A DNA stretch of 64,000 bases, taken from positions 1,302,001-1,366,000 of the forward strand of contig CAVQXR010000001.1 in the NCBI GenBank assembly GCA_963717955.1, read 5' to 3'. This document shows positions 27,611 through 34,631 of this stretch, piece by piece. The DNA is from CAVQXR01 sp963717955 (GTDB lineage Bacteria > Actinomycetota > Thermoleophilia > Gaiellales > Gaiellaceae). How positions within the stretch are numbered: position 1 is the first letter of the stretch; the number at the start of each line of letters is the position of its first letter. The notes beneath the pieces were generated by a model. It saw only the letters and a list, made by a program, of their open reading frames with translations. It searched no databases and was not told the DNA's origin. Both the position numbers and the translations under genes were made by a program.

Positions 27611-28522
27611 TCAGCCCCCCATCTCCATCCCGCCCTCGACGGTCACGCCCTCCATCGCGGGCGGCGACTCCTCCTCCATCGCAGGCGACTCCTCCTCCAT
27701 CGCCGGCGGCGCCTCGCCGTCCATCTGCATCGCCGGCATCTCCTCGTCCACCGCGAGCCCGGGTACGAGGCCGGCGTTCCAGGGGACGAAGAGCGCGAGC
27801 ACGATCAGGGCGATGCCGAAGAGGCGCCCGAGCCCGCGGCCGTGCTTCCAGGACTTCTCGAGCAGGATCAGGGCCGCGAGCCCCGCCATCCACGCGATGT
27901 TCATCACGCCGAAGGCGACAAAGACTGCCATCAGGCTCCAGCAGCACCCGACGCAGTACCCGCCGTGGTAGAGGCCCACGCGAAAGTCGCGCAGCGGACC
28001 CCGGTAGCCGCCGAAGTGGAGCAGGAAACCGAGCGGCGAGCGACAGTGGCTCAGGCAGCGATCCTTCAGCGGCGTGAGCTGGTAGGCGCCGCAGACGGCA
28101 AGAATCGCGGCAGCGATCCACGGGCCCGCGTCGGGCGAGGATTCGAGCAGGCGCTCGGCGCCGACGAGCGCCAGGTAGACCAGGATGCCGAAGGCCGCCC
28201 AGGCAGCGAGGTACCCGCCGACGAGGGCGGCCGTGCGGGCGACCCGGACCGTGCCGGTCGATCCGGTGCGGATCGTCCTCGCATAGAGCTGGGCCACCGG
28301 CGCGACCGACGGCAGCATCATCGCCGCCATCATCACGACCCAGAACGCGAGGAACCCGGGGAGCGCGCGCCCCATCGGGCCGGGGCCGTTGCCCATCTCG
28401 TCCCAGCTGCGAACCGTCAGCGCCCAGCAGACCGCCGCAGCGGCGAGCAGAGCGGCCCAGAGCGACGCGGCGTCGAGCCGGCCGGAGTCAACCCTGCCAG
28501 GCGAAGGGGCTGATGTGGCCAT
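27611..28522 (-). CDS. DUF2182 membrane protein with methionine-rich C-terminal tail
   Basis: 303 residues. Hydrophobic segments and family motifs match DUF2182: FWVVMMAAMMLPSVAPVAQL, GAYQLTPLKDRCLSHCRSPL, and LYHGGYCVGCCWSLMAVFVA. The conserved cysteines and histidines suggest metal or thiol chemistry in the membrane. Residues about 262-303 form an acidic, methionine-rich tail with repeats (MPAMQMDGE, AMEEESPAMEEESPPAMEG, GGMEMGG), like copper-binding segments. The start overlaps the end of the DUF1326 gene by 35 bases. DUF1326/DUF2182 pairs recur in bacteria without a proven function. A copper-handling or oxidase-assembly role is my inference. Confidence 0.8.
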   Translation of the reverse strand: MATSAPSPGRVDSGRLDAASLWAALLAAAAVCWALTVRSWDEMGNGPGPMGRALPGFLAFWVVMMAAMMLPSVAPVAQLYARTIRTGSTGTVRVARTAALVGGYLAAWAAFGILVYLALVGAERLLESSPDAGPWIAAAILAVCGAYQLTPLKDRCLSHCRSPLGFLLHFGGYRGPLRDFRVGLYHGGYCVGCCWSLMAVFVAFGVMNIAWMAGLAALILLEKSWKHGRGLGRLFGIALIVLALFVPWNAGLVPGLAVDEEMPAMQMDGEAPPAMEEESPAMEEESPPAMEGVTVEGGMEMGG

Positions 28523-29096
28523 TCTTGCCCGTGTTGTCGAACGAGAGGCCGAAGTCCGGGTCGTCGAAGTGCCCCACGATCCCCCGGGACACCGGTAGCT
28601 CGGAGTTCATCGGGTGAAAGACGTTCTTGATCGTGAACGGTTCCCCGTTTCCGAGCAGATCGATGTTCTCGACCTCGAACTCGGCGATGCCCGGGATCTC
28701 GCCGCGCCGGCGCTGGCCCTCGCCGGAGTAGTGGATCGGCACCACCTTCACGCCGAGCATCTCGCCGATCAGCGGCTTCAGCATCTCGGGCACGCCGCCG
28801 AGATCACCGGACAGGATCCCGAGCAGCGCCTCCTGCTGGCCCCCGGTGGCGCGCTCGTCGACGTAGAGCCCGACCCGCCAGCTGCCGTCGGCCATGCGCG
28901 CCGGCGTGTCGAGCACCATGACCACGTTGAGCCCGTCGAGCCGCGTTTCGTCGAGGTTGCCCTCCTCGATGTGGATGAAGAGGGGCACCCAGCACCGCTC
29001 CTGCGTCGCCGGCGCCTGGAGCGCCGAGGCGATGCAGGGACAGAGCACGTCGCACGAGCAGTTCTCGAAGTAGTCGCCCTTCAGCTGCCATCCCAT
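28488..29096 (-). CDS. DUF1326-domain protein
   Basis: I choose ATG 29096 (MGWQLKGDYFENCSCDVLCP), with a GGGGGG tract before it; a longer start at 29138 lacks a good site. It has 202 residues and is soluble. The N-terminus carries a clustered cysteine motif (C13, C15, C19 and C21 in ENCSCDVLCPC) typical of DUF1326. Later parts include VPIHYSGEGQRRRGEIPGIA and HPMNSELPVSRGIVGHFDDP. Its 3' end overlaps DUF2182, implying translational coupling and joint action, perhaps as a metal-binding partner of the membrane protein. Function is unproven. Confidence 0.8.
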   Translation of the reverse strand: MGWQLKGDYFENCSCDVLCPCIASALQAPATQERCWVPLFIHIEEGNLDETRLDGLNVVMVLDTPARMADGSWRVGLYVDERATGGQQEALLGILSGDLGGVPEMLKPLIGEMLGVKVVPIHYSGEGQRRRGEIPGIAEFEVENIDLLGNGEPFTIKNVFHPMNSELPVSRGIVGHFDDPDFGLSFDNTGKNGHISPFAWQG

Positions 29097-29182
29097 GACG
29101 TCCCCCCTTGTCGCGTCGCGCCCAGGGTACGCCTCCATACCGGCGCCGTCAACGTGCGGTCCGTCACGACGCCGGGCGCAGG

Positions 29183-29887
29183 TCAGGGGAAGAGGTCTCG
29201 CTCCCTGGGCATGACGACGTCGGTCGCGCGGCCGTCGCCGGCGGGCACGGCGTATCCGCGCACGAGCGCTGCCGGGACACGGTTCGCCTTGCCCATCGCG
29301 AGCTCGGCCGTCCCGGCGAGCTCGTCGGCGACGCAGATCACCGTGCCCTCCAGCTCACGGCCGCGCGCGTCGGGCTTCCCGCGCAGGTCGAGGAGCGGGC
29401 TCATCCCGGCAACGCCGATCGCGACGTCCGTCGTCCCCTGCCGCCACGCCCGCCCGAACGAGTCCGAGACGATCACCGCCGGAGAGACGCCGAACCGCTC
29501 GCCGAGCGCCGCGCGGAGACGACCCGCCGAGGCGTCGGGGTCCTCCGGGAGCAGGACGACCCAGCCGTCGTCGGGGGTGTTCGACCGGTCGATGCCGGCG
29601 CTGGCGCAGACGAAGCCGTGGCGGGTCTCGACGATCAGGAGGTCGTCCCGACGCCGGCGCACGGCGCACGCCTCGCGGAGGATCGCATCGACGTGAGCCG
29701 ACAGGGGGACGGCGGCCACCCGGCCCTCGACCTTCGACACGGCCTTCTGGGCGACGACGACGACGTCGCCGGGCTCGAGCGTGCCCGCGCACCGCTCGAT
29801 CGCATCGCCGACGAGCCCGGCGAGGTCGTCCCCCTCACGCAGCTCCGGGAGCCCGATCAGCGGGAGGATCCTGATCTCGCCGGCCAT
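29183..29887 (-). CDS. cofE: Coenzyme F420-0:L-glutamate ligase
   Basis: 234 residues, ATG 29887. CofE adds glutamates to F420-0 using GTP. Visible family segments are EIRILPLIGLPELREGDDLA, VVVAQKAVSKVEGR, IVETRHGFVCASAGIDRSN and VSDSFGRAWRQGTTDVAIG, with the acidic/His metal sites in the last two. It is a stand-alone CofE: the C-terminal FMN nitroreductase-like domain that actinobacterial FbiB carries is absent. It is 41 bases downstream of npdG in a cofD-npdG-cofE minus-strand operon. Confidence 0.92.
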   Translation of the reverse strand: MAGEIRILPLIGLPELREGDDLAGLVGDAIERCAGTLEPGDVVVVAQKAVSKVEGRVAAVPLSAHVDAILREACAVRRRRDDLLIVETRHGFVCASAGIDRSNTPDDGWVVLLPEDPDASAGRLRAALGERFGVSPAVIVSDSFGRAWRQGTTDVAIGVAGMSPLLDLRGKPDARGRELEGTVICVADELAGTAELAMGKANRVPAALVRGYAVPAGDGRATDVVMPRERDLFP

Positions 29888-29928
29888 TGCCTGGTGGCGC
29901 GGGCGGGCCTCCTACGCCCCTGCCGCGC

Positions 29929-30525
29929 TCATTCCGGGAGCCCGGTGATCCGGATCCCGGAGTTCGCCTGGTACCGCCGGTTGACGTGGATCAGGACGGT
30001 GGTGAGCGGCTCGAGCCAGCGCGAGGTCTCGAGCGGGCCGGCGTCGACGACGCGGCCGGCCACGAGCTTCGAGCAGAGCTCGGCGACCCGCGCCTTGGCG
30101 TCGGGGTCGTCCCCGCAGAGCAGCGTGTCCTCGTCGAGCTCGTGGTCGAGGTCGGCGAGGCCGCGTGCGCTGACCGTGTGGAGCGCCGAGACGACCCGCG
30201 CGGCGGGGGCCTCTCGGGCCGTGACCTCGGCGAGCGATATCGGCCCGGTCTCGGCAGAGGGCTTCCCGTCCCGGAAGACGACGGCGGTCGCGACGGACAC
30301 GGCGATCGTTCCCTGCAGCGCCGTCGCGAGCCCGCGGACCATGGGCTCCACGCCCGAGCCGGGGATCGAGAGGAAGACGATGTCGCAGCGCTCGCAGCAC
30401 TCGGGGTTCGAGACGAAGTCGCCGCGCGGCGTCCGCGAGCCGATCAGCACCTCGTACCCGGCGCGGCGCAGCCGTCCCGCGACACCCTGGCCGAAGTCTC
30501 CGCTCCCTCCGACGATCCCGATCAC
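29929..30525 (-). CDS. npdG: F420H2:NADP oxidoreductase (NADPH-dependent F420 reductase)
   Basis: 198 residues from GTG 30525, overlapping the cofD stop (GTGA). The N-terminal nucleotide loop is IGIVGGSGDFGQGVAGRLRR, followed by YEVLIGSRTP, DIVFLSIPGSGVEP, and ALHTVSARGLADLDHELDED, with the LCGDD strand and a C-terminal WLEPLTTVLIHVN helix. This is the Fno/NpdG fold, which moves hydride between NADPH and F420. The NADP-selecting Ser-Arg-Thr after the second strand is present. Its place inside the F420 biosynthesis operon supports the call. A TrkA/6PGDH-like protein is the alternative but less likely. Confidence 0.85.
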   Translation of the reverse strand: MIGIVGGSGDFGQGVAGRLRRAGYEVLIGSRTPRGDFVSNPECCERCDIVFLSIPGSGVEPMVRGLATALQGTIAVSVATAVVFRDGKPSAETGPISLAEVTAREAPAARVVSALHTVSARGLADLDHELDEDTLLCGDDPDAKARVAELCSKLVAGRVVDAGPLETSRWLEPLTTVLIHVNRRYQANSGIRITGLPE

Positions 30526-31457
30526 CCACGCACCTCCCGCAGCAGCCCGCGCCCGATCTCCGCACGGCGGGCGGGGTCAACCATAACCGTGTCGCACACC
30601 ACCGGTCGCAGGCCGGCGGCCTCGACGGCAGCAGCGAGCGAGGCGTCCGCGCGGTCGAGCACGAACACGCCGGCGACGACCTCGTACAGGCGTGCGATGC
30701 CGACCGCGGAGGAATCGTGGCCGAGCGTCTGCATCATCTCCGCAAGGGGGCCCCGCAGGGCCTTCCCGCCCACGAGCGGCGAGACCGCGGCGACGGTCTC
30801 GCGCCGCTCGCGCAGCGTCTCCATGACGCCCGGCACGGCGAGGATCGGCCCGATCGACACGAACGGGTTCGACGGCGCGATCACGACGAGGGCGGCGTCC
30901 GTCAGGGCCTCGACGACGCCGGGCGCCGGCGTGGCGTCCTCGGCTCCGTGATAGCGGACGCCGCGCACTGCGTCGGCGTGGCGGCGGCGGACGAACCAGG
31001 TCTGGAAGTCGAGCTCGCCCGAGTCGGTGAGCACCATCGTGCGCAGCGGGTCGTCGGTCGCGGGAAGCAGCCGGACGCCGAGGTCGAGGCTCGCGGCGAG
31101 CCCGGCCGTGACCTGCGACAGCCTCTCGCCGGCGCGGAGGCGCCTGGTGCGGGCGAGGTGCAGCCCGATGTCGCGGTCGCCGAGGGTGAACCAGGTCTCC
31201 TCGCCGAGCCGCTCGGCCTGGCGGAGCGCTCCGTAGGTCTCGTCGCGAACTCCCCAGCCGCGGTCCTCGTCGAGCAGGCCGGCGAGCGTGTACAGGACGG
31301 TGTCGAGATCGGGCGACACGCGCAGTCCGAGGAACTCGAGGTCGTCGCCGACGTTCCCGATCGCCGTCACCTGCCCCGGCCCGAGCGCGAGGGCGAGCGC
31401 GTGCGCCATCCTCGAGCCGCCGAGGCCGCCGCACAGCACCGCGACGTGTTCACCCAC
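30522..31457 (-). CDS. cofD: 2-phospho-L-lactate (or PEP/3-phosphoglycerate) transferase of F420 synthesis
   Basis: 311 residues from GTG 31457. CofD/FbiA joins the phospho-acid tail from its GDP/GPP-activated form to FO. Motifs: AVLCGGLGGSRMAHALALAL (GPP-binding loop), IGNVGDDLEFLGLRVSPDLD (metal-binding aspartates), WFTLGDRDIGLHLARTRRL, and APSNPFVSIGPILAVPG. It lies divergent from cofC with 13 bases between the start codons, so the two promoters or leaders must overlap. The stop overlaps npdG. Which three-carbon acid is used cannot be read from this protein. Confidence 0.92.
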   Translation of the reverse strand: MGEHVAVLCGGLGGSRMAHALALALGPGQVTAIGNVGDDLEFLGLRVSPDLDTVLYTLAGLLDEDRGWGVRDETYGALRQAERLGEETWFTLGDRDIGLHLARTRRLRAGERLSQVTAGLAASLDLGVRLLPATDDPLRTMVLTDSGELDFQTWFVRRRHADAVRGVRYHGAEDATPAPGVVEALTDAALVVIAPSNPFVSIGPILAVPGVMETLRERRETVAAVSPLVGGKALRGPLAEMMQTLGHDSSAVGIARLYEVVAGVFVLDRADASLAAAVEAAGLRPVVCDTVMVDPARRAEIGRGLLREVRG

Positions 31458-31470
31458 GTACGATCACCCG

Positions 31471-32088
31471 ATGCTCGCAGTCGTCCCCGTCGGCGCTCCG
31501 GACGACGCCAAGCGCCGGCTCTCGCCGGTGCTGTCGGCCGGCGAGCGAGCCCGCCTCGTCAAGGTGATGCTCGAGGACGTCGTGGCTGCTTGTGGCGCGA
31601 CCGACGGGGTCGACCGCATCCTCGTCGTCAGCCCGGCGCGCGACGTGGCGCCACCGGTCGCCGAAGAGCTCGTCGACCCCGGCGAGGGCCATGCGGCGGC
31701 GATCGCGCTCGCCCTGCGCCAGGCGGGCGCGGACGGGGCCGTCGTCGTGATGGCGGACTGCCCGCTTGTACGGCCGGCAACGCTCGCCCGGCTCGTGACG
31801 TCCGCCGCGCCGGTTGCGATCGCCCCGGCACAGGACGGCGGAACGAACGCGCTCGCCCTCCGCCCCGTCGACGCTGTCGCGCCGGCGTTCGGCGTCCCGG
31901 ACGGCGCCCGGAAGGTGATCGAGCGCTGCAGGGCCGCGGGGTTCGAACCGGCGATCGTCGACGAGCCCGGGCTGCGCTTCGACGTCGACACGCCCGCGGA
32001 CCTCGACCGCGTGCTCGAGCTCGGAGCGGGAACACGCACCGGCGCGTTCCTGCGCACGGTACTCGGCCGGTCAGCCACGGCGCCCTAG
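31471..32088 (+). CDS. cofC: 2-phospho-L-lactate guanylyltransferase
   Basis: 205 residues from ATG 31471. CofC/FbiD activates the phospho-acid with GTP for CofD. The sequence has MLAVVPVGAPDDAKRRLSPV (nucleotide-binding start of the small nucleotidyltransferase fold), RILVVSPARDV, MADCPLVRP (the aspartate metal loop), APAQDGGTNALALRP and LRFDVDTPADLDRVLELGAG. It is transcribed away from cofD, and its 3' end overlaps the convergent ketopantoate-reductase-like gene by 18 bases. Together with cofD, cofE and fbiC it completes the known F420 route in this window. Confidence 0.9.
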   Translation: MLAVVPVGAPDDAKRRLSPVLSAGERARLVKVMLEDVVAACGATDGVDRILVVSPARDVAPPVAEELVDPGEGHAAAIALALRQAGADGAVVVMADCPLVRPATLARLVTSAAPVAIAPAQDGGTNALALRPVDAVAPAFGVPDGARKVIERCRAAGFEPAIVDEPGLRFDVDTPADLDRVLELGAGTRTGAFLRTVLGRSATAP

Positions 32089-33045
32089 GCGGTCGCGCAG
32101 CTTCACCGCCGCGTGGATTGCCTCCACGTGGGGCACGGGGACGGCGAGGCGACCGGCGATCTCGATCACCGCCCCGGTCATGCAGTCGAGCTCGAGCGCC
32201 TTGCCCGCCTCCAGATCCTGGAGCATCGACGTCTTGTGGTCGCCGACGCCGATCCCGGCCTCGAGGCGCCGCTCGATCGAGACCGGCAGGTCGATCCCGA
32301 GCGCGGCCCCGACGGCCGCCACCTCCTCCATCACGGCGCGGAGGACGGCGACGACCTCCGGCAGCTCGCCGAGCTCGCCGAGCGTCGCCCCCGTCAGGGC
32401 GGTGACCGGGTTGAACGCGACGTTGCCGAGCAGCTTGAGCCACAGCTGCTCCCGGATCCGCTCCTCGATCGGCGCCTTCAGCCCGCCCGCCTGGAGGGCG
32501 GCCGAGATCGCCTCGACGCGCTCGGACCGCCGCCCGTCGGGCTCGCCGAGCGCGAACCGCGTGCCCTCGACGTGGCGGATCACCCCGGGCTCGACGAGCT
32601 CGGTCGCGGGGTAGGGGACGCAGCCGACGACGCACCCGGGCGGGACGGCCGCCGAGATCGCCCCGCCGGGGTCGACGGCCTCGATCACCGTGCCGGCGAG
32701 CGGACCGGCGAAGCGCTGGAAGAACCACCAGGGGACGCCGTTCTGGGCCGGCACGAGGCAGGCGTCCGGGGCGAGCAGCGATGCCACGCGCGGAAGCAGC
32801 TCGGGCAGCGAGTAGGCCTTCAGACCGACGACGACGCAATCGGCGCGGGCGACCGCCTCGAGGTCGTCGGTCGCCTCGGGATTGACGCAGAAGTCTCCCC
32901 GTGCCGAAAGGACCGTCACCCCCCGCTCCCGCATCGCCTCGAGGTGCGCGCCGCGGGCGATCAGCACCACGTCGGCTCCGCCGCGCGCGAGCGCGGCACC
33001 GACGTACGCACCGATCGCGCCTGCGCCGAGAATCGCGAACCGCAC
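32071..33045 (-). CDS. Ketopantoate reductase-like (ApbA/PanE family) dehydrogenase
   Basis: 324 residues, ATG 33045. The N-terminal Rossmann loop is MRFAILGAGAIGAYVGAALA, with a VVGLKAYSLPELLPRV strand/helix. The C-terminal helical domain holds LWLKLLGNVAFNPVTALTG, containing the K-x3-N pair that is catalytic in PanE, and GDHKTSMLQDLEAGKALELD. Enzymes of this family reduce 2-oxo acids such as ketopantoate with NADPH. No pantothenate genes are near. It follows the acyl-CoA-ligase gene by six bases on the same strand and sits inside the F420 cluster. Reduction of a 2-oxo acid other than ketopantoate is possible. Confidence 0.8.
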   Translation of the reverse strand: MRFAILGAGAIGAYVGAALARGGADVVLIARGAHLEAMRERGVTVLSARGDFCVNPEATDDLEAVARADCVVVGLKAYSLPELLPRVASLLAPDACLVPAQNGVPWWFFQRFAGPLAGTVIEAVDPGGAISAAVPPGCVVGCVPYPATELVEPGVIRHVEGTRFALGEPDGRRSERVEAISAALQAGGLKAPIEERIREQLWLKLLGNVAFNPVTALTGATLGELGELPEVVAVLRAVMEEVAAVGAALGIDLPVSIERRLEAGIGVGDHKTSMLQDLEAGKALELDCMTGAVIEIAGRLAVPVPHVEAIHAAVKLRDRLGRRG

Positions 33046-33051
33046 CGGCTC

Positions 33052-34536
33052 CTACTCGCCGTAGATCGCCGCTGCGACCCTGCGCCGCTGCAGCTTGCCG
33101 GTGGGCGTGCGCGGGATCCCGGGCAGGACGTGGATGACGGACGGCACCTTCACCGCCGTGAGGCTCCGCCGGCAATGCTCGACGAGAGCCTTCGGGGCGG
33201 CCTCGTCACACAGCGCGACGGCGGCCGCGACGACCTCGCCGTACTTCTCGTCGGGGATCCCGAACACGGCGGCGTCCGCCACGGCCGGGTGCGTCATCAG
33301 CACATCCTCCACCTCGGCCGGCGAGATGTTCTCGCCGCCGCGGATGATCAGCTCCTTGATCCGCCCGACGAGCCGTAGGTAGCCCCCGTCGAGCACGCCC
33401 TGGTCACCCGTGCGAAACCAGCCGTCGCGGAACGACGCCGCGTTCGCGGCCGGGTTGCCGAGGTAGCCCGGTGTGAGCCCCGGGCCGGCGATCGCCACCT
33501 CGCCCGGCGTTCCGGTAGCGACGTTGCTCCACTCGTCGTCGAGGATGCGGATCCGCGCGCCGGTCGGGATCCCGACGGTTCCCGGGCGCCGCTCGCCGGG
33601 CGGCAGCGGGTTCGCGGTCATCTCGTGCGCAGCCTCGGTCATTCCGTAGGCCTCGAGCATCGGAACGCGGTAGACCTCCTCGCAGCGGGCGAGCAGCTCC
33701 GCCGAGAGCGCCGACGAGCACGAGCGCGCGAACCGCAGCCGCGACGCCGTGGGCGGGGCTGCCCGCTCGAGCAGCATGTGGTGGATCGTCGGGCCGGCCG
33801 AGACCCACGTCACGCCGAGCTTGCCGAGGTGGCTCCAGAACCGCGCGGGCGCGAGCCGCCGCGGGACGACGACGGTGCCGCCTGAGAGCAGTGCCGCTAG
33901 CGTCGAAGCGACAAGGCCGTGCACGTGGAACAGCGGCATCGCGACGTAGGAGACGTCGTCGCCGGTGAGCCCGTAGTGGCGGGTCATCGAGCGCGCCGAG
34001 GCGACGAGGTTGCGCTGCAGGAGCGGCACCTGCTTCGGCCTGCTCGTCGTGCCGCTCGTGTGCAACAGGATCGCGACATCGTCCGGCCCGCCCCGCTCGT
34101 AGGCAGCCGGGGACGCGTCGGTCGAGAGGCGGGCGGCCGGCGCGTCGGTCCGGAGCTCGACGATCATGGCTCCCGGCCCCGCCGCCTCTCTCGCCGCCGC
34201 GCCCTGCCCCTCGGGCAGGATCAGCAGCCGGGGAGTCAGATCCTCGAGGTAGAAGGCGAACTCCTCCGCCGTGTAGGCGGGGTTGAGCGGTGCCGCCGCG
34301 GCGCCGAGCGCCGTGATCGCGAGTATGAGCTCGACGACCTCGGGGCCGTTCGCCAGCGCCAGGCAAACCGTGTCGCCGCGGCCGACCCCGAGCGCGGCGA
34401 GGGTGCCGGCGAGCCGGTCGACCTCCTCCGCGAGGTGCGCGAACGTGGTCGTGCCGCCGTCGTCGGGCGAGGCGAGGGCGAGCGCGCCGGGGTCTCCGGA
34501 CGAGACGACGACGGACAGCGGCTCCCCGGCGCTCAC
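33052..34536 (-). CDS. AMP-forming acyl-CoA ligase, oxalyl-CoA synthetase (AAE3/Pcs60)-like
   Basis: 494 residues from GTG 34536; an upstream in-frame start at 34584 would run into the inverted repeat. Adenylation motifs are complete. They are LLHTSGTTSRPKQVPLLQ (A3), MPLFHVHGLVASTLAALLSG, YGMTEAAHEMTANP (A5), DGWFRTGDQG (A7), GRIKELIIRGGENISPAE (A8) and PRTPTGKLQRR with the catalytic lysine (A10). The A3 wording TSGTTSRPK and the FHVHGL / SAGPTIHHMLL segments closely recall plant AAE3 and yeast Pcs60 oxalyl-CoA synthetases. It probably activates a small carboxylic acid as its CoA ester. It is followed by the PanE-like gene and is divergent from fbiC. Confidence 0.8.
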   Translation of the reverse strand: MSAGEPLSVVVSSGDPGALALASPDDGGTTTFAHLAEEVDRLAGTLAALGVGRGDTVCLALANGPEVVELILAITALGAAAAPLNPAYTAEEFAFYLEDLTPRLLILPEGQGAAAREAAGPGAMIVELRTDAPAARLSTDASPAAYERGGPDDVAILLHTSGTTSRPKQVPLLQRNLVASARSMTRHYGLTGDDVSYVAMPLFHVHGLVASTLAALLSGGTVVVPRRLAPARFWSHLGKLGVTWVSAGPTIHHMLLERAAPPTASRLRFARSCSSALSAELLARCEEVYRVPMLEAYGMTEAAHEMTANPLPPGERRPGTVGIPTGARIRILDDEWSNVATGTPGEVAIAGPGLTPGYLGNPAANAASFRDGWFRTGDQGVLDGGYLRLVGRIKELIIRGGENISPAEVEDVLMTHPAVADAAVFGIPDEKYGEVVAAAVALCDEAAPKALVEHCRRSLTAVKVPSVIHVLPGIPRTPTGKLQRRRVAAAIYGE

Positions 34537-34555
34537 GTGGGATGAGCGTAGACGA

Positions 34556-34597
34556 TTGACCGGTGATCGACCGGAAGCCGCCACAATCTCCGGTCAA
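34556..34597. promoter_or_regulatory. Inverted repeat in the fbiC/ligase divergent promoter
   Basis: TTGACCGG (34556-34563) and its complement CCGGTCAA (34590-34597) flank a third GACCGG (34568-34573). They lie between the ligase start (34536) and fbiC start (34632). The symmetric placement suggests one regulator acting on both directions. The half-site resembles the TGACC-N-GGTCA palindromes at 27533-27566. Confidence 0.45.
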
Positions 34598-34631
34598 CCG
34601 TCCAACGGGCTGTGGTTGAATACCGCTTGCC

